Both the position numbers and the translations under genes were made by a program. DNA of 64,000 nt from an uncultured Bacteroidia bacterium (lineage in GTDB: Bacteria; Bacteroidota; Bacteroidia; Bacteroidales; ML635J-15), in NCBI GenBank assembly GCA_902791865.1, contig CADAXK010000010.1, positions 1 to 64,000 on the forward strand. The letters run 5' to 3'. Numbering within the stretch: position 1 is the stretch's first letter; every line of letters begins with the position of its first letter. Positions 32,323 to 42,041 of the stretch are shown piece after piece. Under the pieces are notes generated by a model, which was given only the letters and a program-made list of their open reading frames with translations, had not been told where the DNA came from and made no database searches.

Positions 32323-35300
32323 CTATTCCTTTACAACCTTACGATTTATAACGAAATCGGCAGTAGATATGCGGACATTGTAGGTTCCGTCAGACAGACC
32401 GGCAAGGCGAAGTACAACCTCGTAGTCGTTCTGCGAGCAGTTGACCTTCTGTGTCTGCACCAATCTGCCAAGCATATCATAAACCTCGACTGTTGCCTGC
32501 ATGTTGCCGAAGTTCTCGAAATGCAATGTTAGGTTGTCGTCGAATGGATTGGGGAATGCCAGAACTTCGGGTTCGCCTGAAGCTTCGGCAGGACAGTTTG
32601 CCACAATTATTTCCGAAGTGGTGCTTGTGCCATCGTAGTCAACCTGTACGAGGCGATAGTAGTTGTCGCCGTTGCGAACGCCGTAGTCGGTGTATGCATA
32701 GCTGATTGGTTCGATTGAGTTGCCTGCGCCGGCGATTCGTGCAATTTCCTTGAAGTTTACTGCATCGTGCGAGCGCTCAAGCACAAAGTAGTCGTTGTTC
32801 TTTTCGGTGGCGGTTGTCCATTCGATGAGAGCAGAACGACCGTTGCAGTTGGCGGTGAAGGAAACGAGTTCGATAGGAAGGACAGTGCTCTTCGACTTTG
32901 AACCGAATGTGGTGTAGTTGCCCGAGATGCCTCTTGTTGCGCTTGCGGGAATTTCTGCACCATTTATTGAAAGCGTGTTGCCATCAATAGAAGCCGAACC
33001 ACCTACATTTGTCCAGCGGTTGTTGTCGTAGAATGCCATCTGTATGTTGGTTGGGATTTTGTCTTCGTCTTCCGTTTCGCTGTTGAAGTGCATATCTGAG
33101 CTAGCCTCTGCAACGAAGTTTGCGGTTATAGCTTCTGTTGACGAAATCTTCCAGTATTCCACATTCGAAACATGGTCGAAACCGCTTACGCTTGCCGAAG
33201 CCCACCAGCGAGGCAAATCATTGGCACTGAAACCTGCAGGATTGCTGAAATACTGCACAGAAACATTTGTTGCCGTACCATCCGTTACCTCAACCTTACC
33301 GAGATTTCCGTTGCTACCAGTCGGGAAGGTAAAGCCGTTTGCAGCACCGCTCTTTGTAACAACTCCATTTACGTGACTGCTTGTGCTTGTTCCGCTTACC
33401 GTAGCATCTTCACCGAAAACTACATTACCATTTATAATACCGCTGGTAAATGTTGCTGCGCCGTTAATTGTAAGGTTTTTGTTTTCGGCAATGTCAATGT
33501 TATGTCCGTTTATTGTAAAGTTGCCACAAATAGCATCTTCTGCCACAGTTGGAGTTACAATGTTACAATCGGTGCTATTGATGATAAAAACTTTGGTTGA
33601 ATTTGTTGGTTCATTAGCAGCAAGGTGATATTTGGACTCGCTTGAATTGTAAGATACCCAATTGCTAGTTAACCCCCAATCGTCACCTACATTTTTACCT
33701 GACCAAATGTAGTTGTTGTCGCCATCTATTCCGTCTGTATCAAAAGCACAGGGGCAGAAAGTGGTGTAGGCGGAATAGGTGTAGCCATCGCTATATTTTT
33801 TGTAGAGAGCTACTGCTTCCTGGGATGTTGTAGAATAGCAAGCAAAAAGAGGAACCTGCTGTGCTGGATTGGGATTATATTGTAATTTGTTGCGATTACT
33901 AGTACCCTGTGCAGTAATTTTTGTTCCGCTATTTGTTATTTCAATTTTCCAGCTTCCATTACCATTATCGTCATTAGGATTTTCAGTTCTTAAATAATTA
34001 TTTCCTGATCCTCCTGCTGCGTATATATAGCCATCATTAATTGCATCATAAAAAGCCCAAGTAGGATTATATTCATCATCCTCTACTTCTCCTTCTCTGA
34101 GTTCAAATTTACAAACATTTTCTGTTAATGTAACATCATCACCGTCCTTTGTTATACTAGCTGCACCTCGATTGTTATTGTTTTGTGTTAAGCTTATCGC
34201 ATAACCATAATCTTGTGCTGCAATTATAACAGAATCTCCAACTATCAATGAATTAACATTAGTTACCAACCTCCATATTTCATCACTGTCTCCAAATCTT
34301 TTGGCAAATACAGCAAAATAAGTCTTATTATCTGTTACGGGCATATTTATCATTTCAGATCGTTTTATCAATGTTGGACGAACATATGTTTCTTCAAATT
34401 CAGTTTCCGACCATCCGACAAAAAACTTACCGCCACAAATAGATGGTGTTTCTGGGTCTTCTGGAATATCGCCATCGGGAAGTGGAGTATTATAATCAAA
34501 ACCCTTAGATTCTTCAACTCTTCCATTTACATACCATTCTACAGTATACCTATTTAGCGTCCATTTTGCATATAATAATGTAACACTTCCCATCAGCACG
34601 ATAGTATCTCCTTCCAAATAATCTATTCCGCTTCCATCATCAGCGGTATTCCACCCCATAAATGTATATCCTGTTTTTGCAAGATTACCTGTGTTACCAT
34701 GAATCTGTGCTTCTGCTCCGATATCGTATGTATTTCCATCGACTGGAACAGAACCAGATGTGGCTCCGTTGCCATTGTAGGTTATGGTTGCCGTATTGCA
34801 AGATGGTCTCGTATTATATATTGCAGGGTCAACTTTTTTTGCCATTTTTAACCTATCGTTGACATTACTTCCATAAGTGCGGAATGTATTGTTATAAACA
34901 CGTAGATAAGCATTGTTGCTATTATATGTCCAGTTTGAATTTGAATAATTCCAATAACTTGATTCTGAATTATGCCATGCTAGTTTCCCAGAACTAGCTG
35001 CTATTGCATATAAATAACCATGAGTTGCATTGTACATTGAGAAACCGTCTTCAAAAGAAGATAAAGTTAATTCAACAGCACCTGCCGGAACTGAAGTCGC
35101 AACTCCATCAGTAAAATTAAAATAATCAGATGTAGATTGTCCATCCCCACCAGTAATTGTACCATTAAATGCATAATTATCTGTTGATACCAAATAATAT
35201 TCCCCTTCGGTAATTGTGGATAAATCTGTAATTAGATTATAAACAGTACCGCCATTGGGTTGCCTATATACAGCATACAATGTTATATCGCTACTTGGGT

Positions 35301-37023
35301 AATAACGGTCGCCAGTCGTACCAACTATCAAAGGCTCACTAGAAGTTTCACTTATTTCTGATGTTGACCATCCGTAGAAAATATAATCGGAACATGTTGC
35401 GGGGGGAGTTGCCTCAGGAAGAGTTATACCAGAACAAGCAGTTGGTTCTGGTAATGAAGGAGTGTCGCAATTACCTGTACCCTTGTTGAATGTTACCGTA
35501 TATTTTATTCCCCATTGTGCATATAAATCAGTGTTTTCAGTAATGTATAAATGGCTTCCTTCAGAATACTCTGCGCCGCTACCATTTGCTGCTGTGTTCC
35601 ATCCTAAAAAATCGCAATTTGTTTTTTCAAGTGTACCACTACCCAATACAGTAACCATGCTACCTGCATTGTATGGACTGTTGATGTCTGTTGGTGCTGT
35701 TCCCGAAGTAGCACCGTTTGAATGGTAAGTTAGCGTTACAGAAGGACAAGATGGGTTGGTATTATAAATTGCAGGTTCGTACTCCATAGCCATTAGTAAA
35801 GCATCATTAGTATTACCATTATATGTACGGAAACTACTATTGCTAAATGTACGAAGATATGCATTATTATCATTATATACCCAGTTATAACTCGAGTACT
35901 CCCAATAACTTGATTCTGAATTATGCCATGCGAGTTTTCCTGTATTATTATCGCGCGCGTATAAATATCCATAAGTTGCATTGTACATTGTAAAACCATC
36001 TCCAGATGTAGATAAAGTTAATTCAACAGCACCATCCGGAACTGAAGTTGCAACTCCATTTGTAAATGAAAACGCATTCGCAGTTGCCTGTCCATGTCCA
36101 CTACTAATCGTCCCATTGAAAGCATGATAATCTGGTGTAAGCAAATAATATTTACCTTCAGAAACAGTTGACAAATTCTCAACTAGATTATAAACAATAT
36201 CTCCGTCGACACGTCTATATACCGCATGTAATGTTGTGTTACTAGCAGGAAAATATGTTTCGCCATAAGTTCCAACTATCGAAGGTGCGGTAGAGGTTTC
36301 GCTTACCGATGTTGCTGCCCATCCGTAAAAAGTGTAGATTGCAGAACAATCACCAGGCGCTGTTGCTGTTGGCAAAGTTACTCCACTACCAACAGATGCT
36401 TCCTGTAATGAAGATGTGTTATTAGAACCATGATCAAATGTTACAGTATATAAAGAGGCTACTGGTTCGTAATTAACTGTTATTGAACTTATCCATATAT
36501 ATTTTGAAGAATTCAATTGAATATATGTAATTTGATTAGATAAATCAAATGTAAAATCAGAAAAATCAGCCGTTACATTTTGAGCAGTTTCGCCATTTAC
36601 ACTTAATGTTGCTGCTTTATTATATCTTTTTGCTCTTACTATTATTGATGTCGGAGTTACACATCCTGTTGCGGATAAATTCATTTTTATTATTCCCGCT
36701 GCACTTGAAGTTCCTAATTTTAATCCATAATCACCAGAATGATTAACTTTTGTTGCAATAGCTAAATTCCCAGTTAAATATGTAGCACCAGCACTCACTA
36801 TAGTCGAGCAAGCTGTAGATGTTGATGCGGTACTTCCGTCACCACTTCCTGTAGAGAATGTAATAGTATAACTATCAGCCCACGCCACTTTTCCACCTAC
36901 CGCCATCATCACAACCAACATCACCCTCATCATCAAGGAACGGAATGAAAAACTTTTGCGCACGGCAACTGCTTCGCTACTACGCATACGCGAAGTATCT
37001 GATACTAAATGCATTGTATTCAT
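32323..37023 (-). CDS. T9SS-exported InlB-repeat surface protein, paralogue 2
   Basis: A 1,566-aa protein. The hydrophobic signal core MMRVMLVVMMAVGGKVAWAD begins near residue 30, so the start could be the ATG used here or an internal one. An N-terminal beta domain (SYTITFSTGSGDGS) is followed by two copies of a unit of about 315 aa (DNA period near 950 bp). Each copy has an InlB-type repeat (FYGWAAT, FLGWNTA; FYGWSTS, FMGWNTA) and an uncharacterised module (GKYYLLTPDYHAFNG; GEYYLVSTDNYAFNG). A further InlB-like repeat (FFVGWSETEF) and a related module (YGYAISLTQNNNNRGAASIT) follow. The C-terminal shared block ends in LPIELVSFTANCNGRSALIE, then a T9SS type A tail (FPNPFDDNLTLHFENFGNMQ, VYDMLGRLVQTQ). 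Candidate -7 TATCTTTG at 37058-37065. Confidence 0.85.
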   Translation of the reverse strand: MNTMHLVSDTSRMRSSEAVAVRKSFSFRSLMMRVMLVVMMAVGGKVAWADSYTITFSTGSGDGSTASTSTACSTIVSAGATYLTGNLAIATKVNHSGDYGLKLGTSSAAGIIKMNLSATGCVTPTSIIVRAKRYNKAATLSVNGETAQNVTADFSDFTFDLSNQITYIQLNSSKYIWISSITVNYEPVASLYTVTFDHGSNNTSSLQEASVGSGVTLPTATAPGDCSAIYTFYGWAATSVSETSTAPSIVGTYGETYFPASNTTLHAVYRRVDGDIVYNLVENLSTVSEGKYYLLTPDYHAFNGTISSGHGQATANAFSFTNGVATSVPDGAVELTLSTSGDGFTMYNATYGYLYARDNNTGKLAWHNSESSYWEYSSYNWVYNDNNAYLRTFSNSSFRTYNGNTNDALLMAMEYEPAIYNTNPSCPSVTLTYHSNGATSGTAPTDINSPYNAGSMVTVLGSGTLEKTNCDFLGWNTAANGSGAEYSEGSHLYITENTDLYAQWGIKYTVTFNKGTGNCDTPSLPEPTACSGITLPEATPPATCSDYIFYGWSTSEISETSSEPLIVGTTGDRYYPSSDITLYAVYRQPNGGTVYNLITDLSTITEGEYYLVSTDNYAFNGTITGGDGQSTSDYFNFTDGVATSVPAGAVELTLSSFEDGFSMYNATHGYLYAIAASSGKLAWHNSESSYWNYSNSNWTYNSNNAYLRVYNNTFRTYGSNVNDRLKMAKKVDPAIYNTRPSCNTATITYNGNGATSGSVPVDGNTYDIGAEAQIHGNTGNLAKTGYTFMGWNTADDGSGIDYLEGDTIVLMGSVTLLYAKWTLNRYTVEWYVNGRVEESKGFDYNTPLPDGDIPEDPETPSICGGKFFVGWSETEFEETYVRPTLIKRSEMINMPVTDNKTYFAVFAKRFGDSDEIWRLVTNVNSLIVGDSVIIAAQDYGYAISLTQNNNNRGAASITKDGDDVTLTENVCKFELREGEVEDDEYNPTWAFYDAINDGYIYAAGGSGNNYLRTENPNDDNGNGSWKIEITNSGTKITAQGTSNRNKLQYNPNPAQQVPLFACYSTTSQEAVALYKKYSDGYTYSAYTTFCPCAFDTDGIDGDNNYIWSGKNVGDDWGLTSNWVSYNSSESKYHLAANEPTNSTKVFIINSTDCNIVTPTVAEDAICGNFTINGHNIDIAENKNLTINGAATFTSGIINGNVVFGEDATVSGTSTSSHVNGVVTKSGAANGFTFPTGSNGNLGKVEVTDGTATNVSVQYFSNPAGFSANDLPRWWASASVSGFDHVSNVEYWKISSTEAITANFVAEASSDMHFNSETEDEDKIPTNIQMAFYDNNRWTNVGGSASIDGNTLSINGAEIPASATRGISGNYTTFGSKSKSTVLPIELVSFTANCNGRSALIEWTTATEKNNDYFVLERSHDAVNFKEIARIAGAGNSIEPISYAYTDYGVRNGDNYYRLVQVDYDGTSTTSEIIVANCPAEASGEPEVLAFPNPFDDNLTLHFENFGNMQATVEVYDMLGRLVQTQKVNCSQNDYEVVLRLAGLSDGTYNVRISTADFVINRKVVKE

Positions 37024-37057
37024 AAAAAACTTAAATTCAAATTCAAAATTAGAACGG

Positions 37058-37065
37058 CAAAGATA
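37058..37065 (-). promoter_or_regulatory. Candidate -7 element of surface paralogue 2
   Basis: On the minus strand this reads TATCTTTG, about 35 bases before the ATG at 37023. The -33 position is inside TTTACGA-type repeat sequence. Confidence 0.45.
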
Positions 37066-37440
37066 TAAAAGTATTTACGATTGACGAATTACGATTGACG
37101 ATTTTAGATTAGCGGTAGGGAAAGAAAGGTTAAGTGCGTAAAAATCAAGGAGCAAAAGTTTAACGTTCAAGGTTCAAGGGGTTCAAGGTTCAAGGGGTTC
37201 AAGGTTCAAGGGGTTCAAGGTTCAAAGATTTGAAAATTTGTAGCGGCGCAATGATTTGCGCCGATTACAATGCGTTGCGCCGATTGAAATGATTTGCATC
37301 GATTGAAATGATTTGCGCCGTCTGCAATGCGTTGCATCGATTGAGACGTAAAATTTGAGACGCAAAATTTGAGACGCAAAATTTTGCGTCTGTACATGTT
37401 TCCAGATACAAAATAAGGGCGCCAATGCGTTGCGCCCCTA
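37066..37440. repeat. Composite intergenic repeat array with 16-bp, about 19-bp and 14-bp tandem units
   Basis: After a TTTACGA-rich stretch (37070-37110), four 16-bp units GTTCAAGGTTCAAGGG run from 37165 to 37228. About five units of roughly 19-20 bp with CAATGATTTGCGCCGATT wording follow (37245-37340). Then come three 14-bp units TTGAGACGCAAAAT (37341-37382), running into the AGACGCAAAATTTTGCGTCT palindrome (37372-37391). A GGGCGCCAATGCGTTGCGCCCC near-palindrome (two mismatched positions) lies at about 37417-37438. The whole order is repeated, with fewer or more units, at 42500-42650. Confidence 0.85.
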
Positions 37441-37454
37441 TGGATTATTGTTTC

Positions 37455-37510
37455 GTTGTGGTATTTTGTAGGGTTTGGTTTCAAACCGAACCCTACAATA
37501 CACCACAAAC
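37455..37510. repeat. Long imperfect hairpin directly after the stop of paralogue 3
   Basis: Arms of about 27 bases with few mismatches, centred on GGTTTCAAACC, carry TTGTAGGGTT and AACCCTACAA. The hairpin ends 1 base before the stop codon of the 1,504-aa gene (minus strand). It may stop transcription or protect the 3-prime end; it also has the TGTA...TACA border seen in the other palindromes. Confidence 0.65.
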
Positions 37511-37511
37511 A

Positions 37512-40500
37512 TTATTGTTTAACAACATTCCTATTTATTACAAAATCCGTTGTGCTAACCCTTACCGTATAAGCACCGCTTGGCAGATTGCTGAGGTTCA
37601 AGATGGTCTCGTAGCTGTTCTGCGGAGCGGAAGCCTTCTCGGTGTAGATTAGCTTGCCAAGCATATCGTAAACCTCGATGATGGCTGCACGGTTGCTGAA
37701 GTTGTCGAGAACCAAGGTAAGCTCGCCATTGAACGGGTTCGGGTAAGCCAAAACATCTGGATCGCTAGCCTGTTCTTCGATGCAGTTTGCAACTACAATG
37801 TCCGAAACAGTGCGTGTGCCGTCATAGTCAAACTGAACGAGGCGGTAGTAGTTGTCGCCACCGTGGATGCCATAGTCGGTGTAAGAGTAGTCGAGCGGTT
37901 CAATCGAATTTCCTGCACCTGCTACACGAGCAATTTCGGTGAAGTTGATTGCATCCTCCGAGCGTTCAAGCGAGAAGTAGTCATTGTTGCGTTCGGTAGC
38001 GGTTGTCCACTCTACGAGTGCCGAACGACCGTCGCAAGTTGCGGTGAAGGAGAGGAGTTCGATTGGAAGGACGGTGTTCTTAGACTTTGATCCGAGGGTT
38101 ATAAGGAAGTCGGCAGCTGCACGATGCGGATCCTTCGGAATTGTTGCTCCCGTTATGGTAATAATATTATGGTCTGCTCCGCTGATTACGGCACTACCTT
38201 CAAAGTTTTTCCAGCAACCATTGGTATAAGCGGCAACCTGTATGTCATTGTTAACATAAGCACTTGTAGAGTTGAAATGCTCTGTGGCAGATGCTGCTTC
38301 GGAAACAAGAGTAACCTCACTCAACTCAACAGGTGAACTTACATCCCAATACTCGAAGTTGCTTACATGGTCGAACCTTTCATCGGCATCGTCACACATG
38401 TCGGCGGCATTCCACCAACGCGGTATGACATCTGTAGTGAAGCCGTGAGTACCATCACCATTATCGGCAGAATTGTGATTGTATTTTGCCGAAACCCAAC
38501 TGCCCGAACCTATGGTTGCGGTAATAGTACCGAGAACGCCATCAGAACCGGTCGGGAAAGTGAATGAGGAACCATTACCAGTCTTGGTAACGGTACCGTC
38601 AACATAAGAGTTGAGGTTTGCACCAGCCGACGAGCCACCTTCGCCGAATGCCACATTACCATTTACGATACCGCTTGTAAATGTTGCAGCGCCGTTTATG
38701 GTAATCGTATTAGGAACATTAATCTTCTTGCCTTCTGTTCCCTGCGCAAATTGTACATTGTAGAATGTAGTGGCATCGCTAATTGTCTGGTCATCGTTAC
38801 CACATAATATTATAGTACTATTATCTTCTGCTACCAGCGTTCCTGCGACAGAGCCTGCAATGCAAAACGACTTGTTGCCTGGAATTGTAAGAGAGCCAGA
38901 CTCTATCGTTATGTTCTTGGCTCCTGCCGCATCAGACAATGTCGGAGTTGCATTGTTTGCGCAACCATTAAGAGTTCCAATGTATATGTTATCAGAAGTT
39001 GTTGGTGTTCCACTTGCTACCAAATATTCGCCTAAACTGTTATGATACCAGTTGGTAGGAATATTCCAGTCAGTCAAATACCCCTCGGTACCACCTCTCC
39101 AAATGTACTGGCAGTCACCCTCTATGTCGGGCATTGCAACTTCAACTGGCAAAGATTTAGATGAAATACACTCATTGGCATCTTTTACAGTAACAGTATA
39201 AGCTGCATCCGACAACAAGGTCACTTGCTTTGTATTAGTAGCCGAAAAATCTGCATCGCCCTGCCATTTGTACTGTGTACCTCCACCTGCTGTTAATGTT
39301 ATTGTAGTTCCTAAACATAAATGAACATCAGAAGTAGTAAGTGTTGGCGATGAAACTTCACAAGGAGTAGCAAACATAGTGCTGCCCCATAGCGAATAGT
39401 CATCGTTTCCACAATTTACACGAACTTGCACATCATAACCTGTTTCCGGCTCAAGACCTGTAAGATTCAAATGCGCATCCGTAGTTGTAGTACTTGTCCA
39501 TTCCGCTCCATAAACGCCAAAATCATCTATAAGCAGATAGTTTCCATCATAATATTCGTGATGCAACGCAATATAACCTGTTTGTCCTTCGTAGGCACTC
39601 AAATCAATGCTAACTTCAGTCCAGAAGCCTGGAGCAGCCGCCATCGCCTGCAATGGAATCGTAAAGTCGCCGATAGCATTGCCCGATATAGAAAGCCGCA
39701 CTTCATATTCGTCAGGATAAGGAGCACTTGTAATTACCCAAAACTTCAGGACTCCCTGCAACTCCAGTTGAGGAGTGATTAACCAGTTATCCGCATCGTA
39801 AGCATCTCCAGCCCAACTCCAAGCACTTGCCACATAGGATCCGTTATGTGCATTGAACGAAAGTCCTATGCTTGGATCGTATGCATACCATCCATTGGTT
39901 TCCGGAGATTCTCCTTGCGTATAAATTGTCCAGCCGTCAAGTTCGGTCTCAAAATCATCAAAAAATACCGTCTCCCTATAACGGACATCATAACTACCTG
40001 AACTTCCTGTCCAATTAATAGTTCCAGCATTGGAAACAACATCGGACACCTCAAGACCAGCAGGCATATGACAAGTAGGACAATGCATAGTATAATAAAA
40101 AGTAGAAGACAATGCCCCTTCTCCAGAAAAGATTATATTTCCAAGTTCATCCTTTACCTCATAGGCACATACATTATCATAATTGCCACTAACCCATTCA
40201 AACCTGATTCTTCTGCCATCGCATACAGGAAGCGTCCCTGCTACAAAATACGATTCGCTTTCTGTCTTCCATATTGCAAGTACATCATCGGTTTCATCAT
40301 CGACAACCCTTATAGCCGCCTCATTGTACCAAGCGTAATAACCATCAGTACAAGTTAACGCATAACTTATCTCACACATATCTGCAGGGTCGCAGGTTGG
40401 AGTTGTAAACGAAACCTTTACCCACGCACTATAATCTCCGCTACCACAGTTTCGTCTTACATAAACATCATACTGGGTACTAGAAGTCAAGTTTTCAATT

Positions 40501-42026
40501 GTGTATGCAGCCTGATTAATATTTTCTACCAAACTACCACCGCTTGCTACATCAAACCCCGATTCACCATATTTCAATTCCCATAGTGATTCGCTAAGAC
40601 CTGCATTCCAACTTATACGAGCCTCAGTATCGGTAATATCAGAAACAGCAAGATTTTTTGGTTTGCTACAGCATTCGGTAATATATCCACTGTAGTTTTC
40701 TATTTTTTTGTATATGACAACAGGCTTTTGTTTTCCTGGCTGATAACAAGAAAACCACCCATCACTATTATATCTCAAATTGTTACGATTTATTGAATTT
40801 TCTGCAATAACTGTTGTCTCACCGTTAGAAATGGTTATAAACCAACTACTATTGACATTATTTGTTTGTTGGGTTTTCAAATAATTGTTATTTGAACTTG
40901 CTGCATATATATATCCTCTCTTCTCCGAATCATAAAAAGCCCACGAACCTGTTTCTGAACCACTTCTTAATTCAAATTCACAAACACCGGCATTTGATTC
41001 CCATGTTATTGTGCTACCACTTTTTGTAATTGCAGCTCGACCTCGATTGTTAGAATTTTGTGTTGTACTAATTGCGTAATAATATCCGCTTGCTGCAATA
41101 ACAACTTTATTTCCTACGGACAAAGAAGAAACATCTGACACTAGATTCCAAGTAGAAGCATCTGTTACAAATACTGCATAGTATGTTGCATTACCCGTTA
41201 CAGCAGGAAGCGTAGAACTTGAATAAAATGGTGTCGGTGCAGAATTTTGAGAAGTTGCAATAGGCGAAGTTGTCCATCCTACAAAAACCTTAGAATCATC
41301 GCAATCGCTTGATGTCGGTGTTGGAATTTCTGCATCCGTAATATGATGACCTTCAGCATACGTATCGCTGCTTTGGACTCCATTTATCGACCATGTAATA
41401 GTATAAGTCGGCTTTACCTTCTCTTCGAAAATATAGACATTCCCATCATTTCCACAAGACCAACTACTACCACTATATCGCAAATATTTTCCTTTGCTAT
41501 CATTGTACAAAGTATTGTTCGTACCATTATATGTCCATTTTCTATTACTATCAGTAGTATTTATCGACAATCCGCCATTATTACCACATCTTATATAATA
41601 ATCGCCATTTTTGAAAGTCCAACTAGTAGAACTTGCTGTTGCCGTCCACACAGAAGTTGCATCAACATCTGAATTGTTAATATATACTATCGAACCTGCA
41701 ATTATGGAAACTGCATCCTTACTAACTGCAGTGCTACTATGCCCCAATGCATATGCATCGCCAACAATATTACTACTTACAACTAAGTATTTCTTACCAC
41801 TCGTGATAGTATTTGTAAGTTCATACACGGTCTGTGTCTGCGCCAATACATTACACATTACCAACATGCAAAGCATTGTGGACAACAACATTTTTGTCAC
41901 CAGAGATTTTAGTTGGAAACTGGATTTTGCACAAACAGCATTACCACTTATACATGCCCCCCCTGTATACGAACAGGAAGTGGAAATAATTTCGTTTGTA
42001 TTTTTCATTTGTATAAAGTTTTTCAT
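37512..42026 (-). CDS. T9SS-exported surface protein with fibronectin III and cleaved-adhesin domains, paralogue 3
   Basis: A 1,504-aa protein with a long-headed signal peptide (KMLLSTMLCMLVMCNVLAQ, residues about 45-63). Domains in order: an uncharacterised module (GKKYLVVSSNIVGDAYALGH); one InlB-like repeat (VFVGWTTSPIATS); a second uncharacterised module (YYYAISTTQNSNNRGRAAIT); a fibronectin type III domain (PKNLAVSDITDTEARISWNA); a beta domain; a MAM/cleaved-adhesin domain as in gingipain adhesins (FFDDFETELDGWTIYTQGES to YLLIDDFGVYG, about nt 40060-39510); a second Fn3-like segment; a PKD-like segment (CLGTTITLTAGGGTQYKWQG); the shared C-terminal block; and a T9SS type A tail (YPNPFNGELTLVLDNFSNRA, VYDMLGKLIYTEKAS, GAYTVRVSTTDFVINRNVV). 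Probably a surface adhesin. Confidence 0.85.
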   Translation of the reverse strand: MKNFIQMKNTNEIISTSCSYTGGACISGNAVCAKSSFQLKSLVTKMLLSTMLCMLVMCNVLAQTQTVYELTNTITSGKKYLVVSSNIVGDAYALGHSSTAVSKDAVSIIAGSIVYINNSDVDATSVWTATASSTSWTFKNGDYYIRCGNNGGLSINTTDSNRKWTYNGTNNTLYNDSKGKYLRYSGSSWSCGNDGNVYIFEEKVKPTYTITWSINGVQSSDTYAEGHHITDAEIPTPTSSDCDDSKVFVGWTTSPIATSQNSAPTPFYSSSTLPAVTGNATYYAVFVTDASTWNLVSDVSSLSVGNKVVIAASGYYYAISTTQNSNNRGRAAITKSGSTITWESNAGVCEFELRSGSETGSWAFYDSEKRGYIYAASSNNNYLKTQQTNNVNSSWFITISNGETTVIAENSINRNNLRYNSDGWFSCYQPGKQKPVVIYKKIENYSGYITECCSKPKNLAVSDITDTEARISWNAGLSESLWELKYGESGFDVASGGSLVENINQAAYTIENLTSSTQYDVYVRRNCGSGDYSAWVKVSFTTPTCDPADMCEISYALTCTDGYYAWYNEAAIRVVDDETDDVLAIWKTESESYFVAGTLPVCDGRRIRFEWVSGNYDNVCAYEVKDELGNIIFSGEGALSSTFYYTMHCPTCHMPAGLEVSDVVSNAGTINWTGSSGSYDVRYRETVFFDDFETELDGWTIYTQGESPETNGWYAYDPSIGLSFNAHNGSYVASAWSWAGDAYDADNWLITPQLELQGVLKFWVITSAPYPDEYEVRLSISGNAIGDFTIPLQAMAAAPGFWTEVSIDLSAYEGQTGYIALHHEYYDGNYLLIDDFGVYGAEWTSTTTTDAHLNLTGLEPETGYDVQVRVNCGNDDYSLWGSTMFATPCEVSSPTLTTSDVHLCLGTTITLTAGGGTQYKWQGDADFSATNTKQVTLLSDAAYTVTVKDANECISSKSLPVEVAMPDIEGDCQYIWRGGTEGYLTDWNIPTNWYHNSLGEYLVASGTPTTSDNIYIGTLNGCANNATPTLSDAAGAKNITIESGSLTIPGNKSFCIAGSVAGTLVAEDNSTIILCGNDDQTISDATTFYNVQFAQGTEGKKINVPNTITINGAATFTSGIVNGNVAFGEGGSSAGANLNSYVDGTVTKTGNGSSFTFPTGSDGVLGTITATIGSGSWVSAKYNHNSADNGDGTHGFTTDVIPRWWNAADMCDDADERFDHVSNFEYWDVSSPVELSEVTLVSEAASATEHFNSTSAYVNNDIQVAAYTNGCWKNFEGSAVISGADHNIITITGATIPKDPHRAAADFLITLGSKSKNTVLPIELLSFTATCDGRSALVEWTTATERNNDYFSLERSEDAINFTEIARVAGAGNSIEPLDYSYTDYGIHGGDNYYRLVQFDYDGTRTVSDIVVANCIEEQASDPDVLAYPNPFNGELTLVLDNFSNRAAIIEVYDMLGKLIYTEKASAPQNSYETILNLSNLPSGAYTVRVSTTDFVINRNVVKQ

Positions 42027-42041
42027 TTAAAGTTCGATTTA

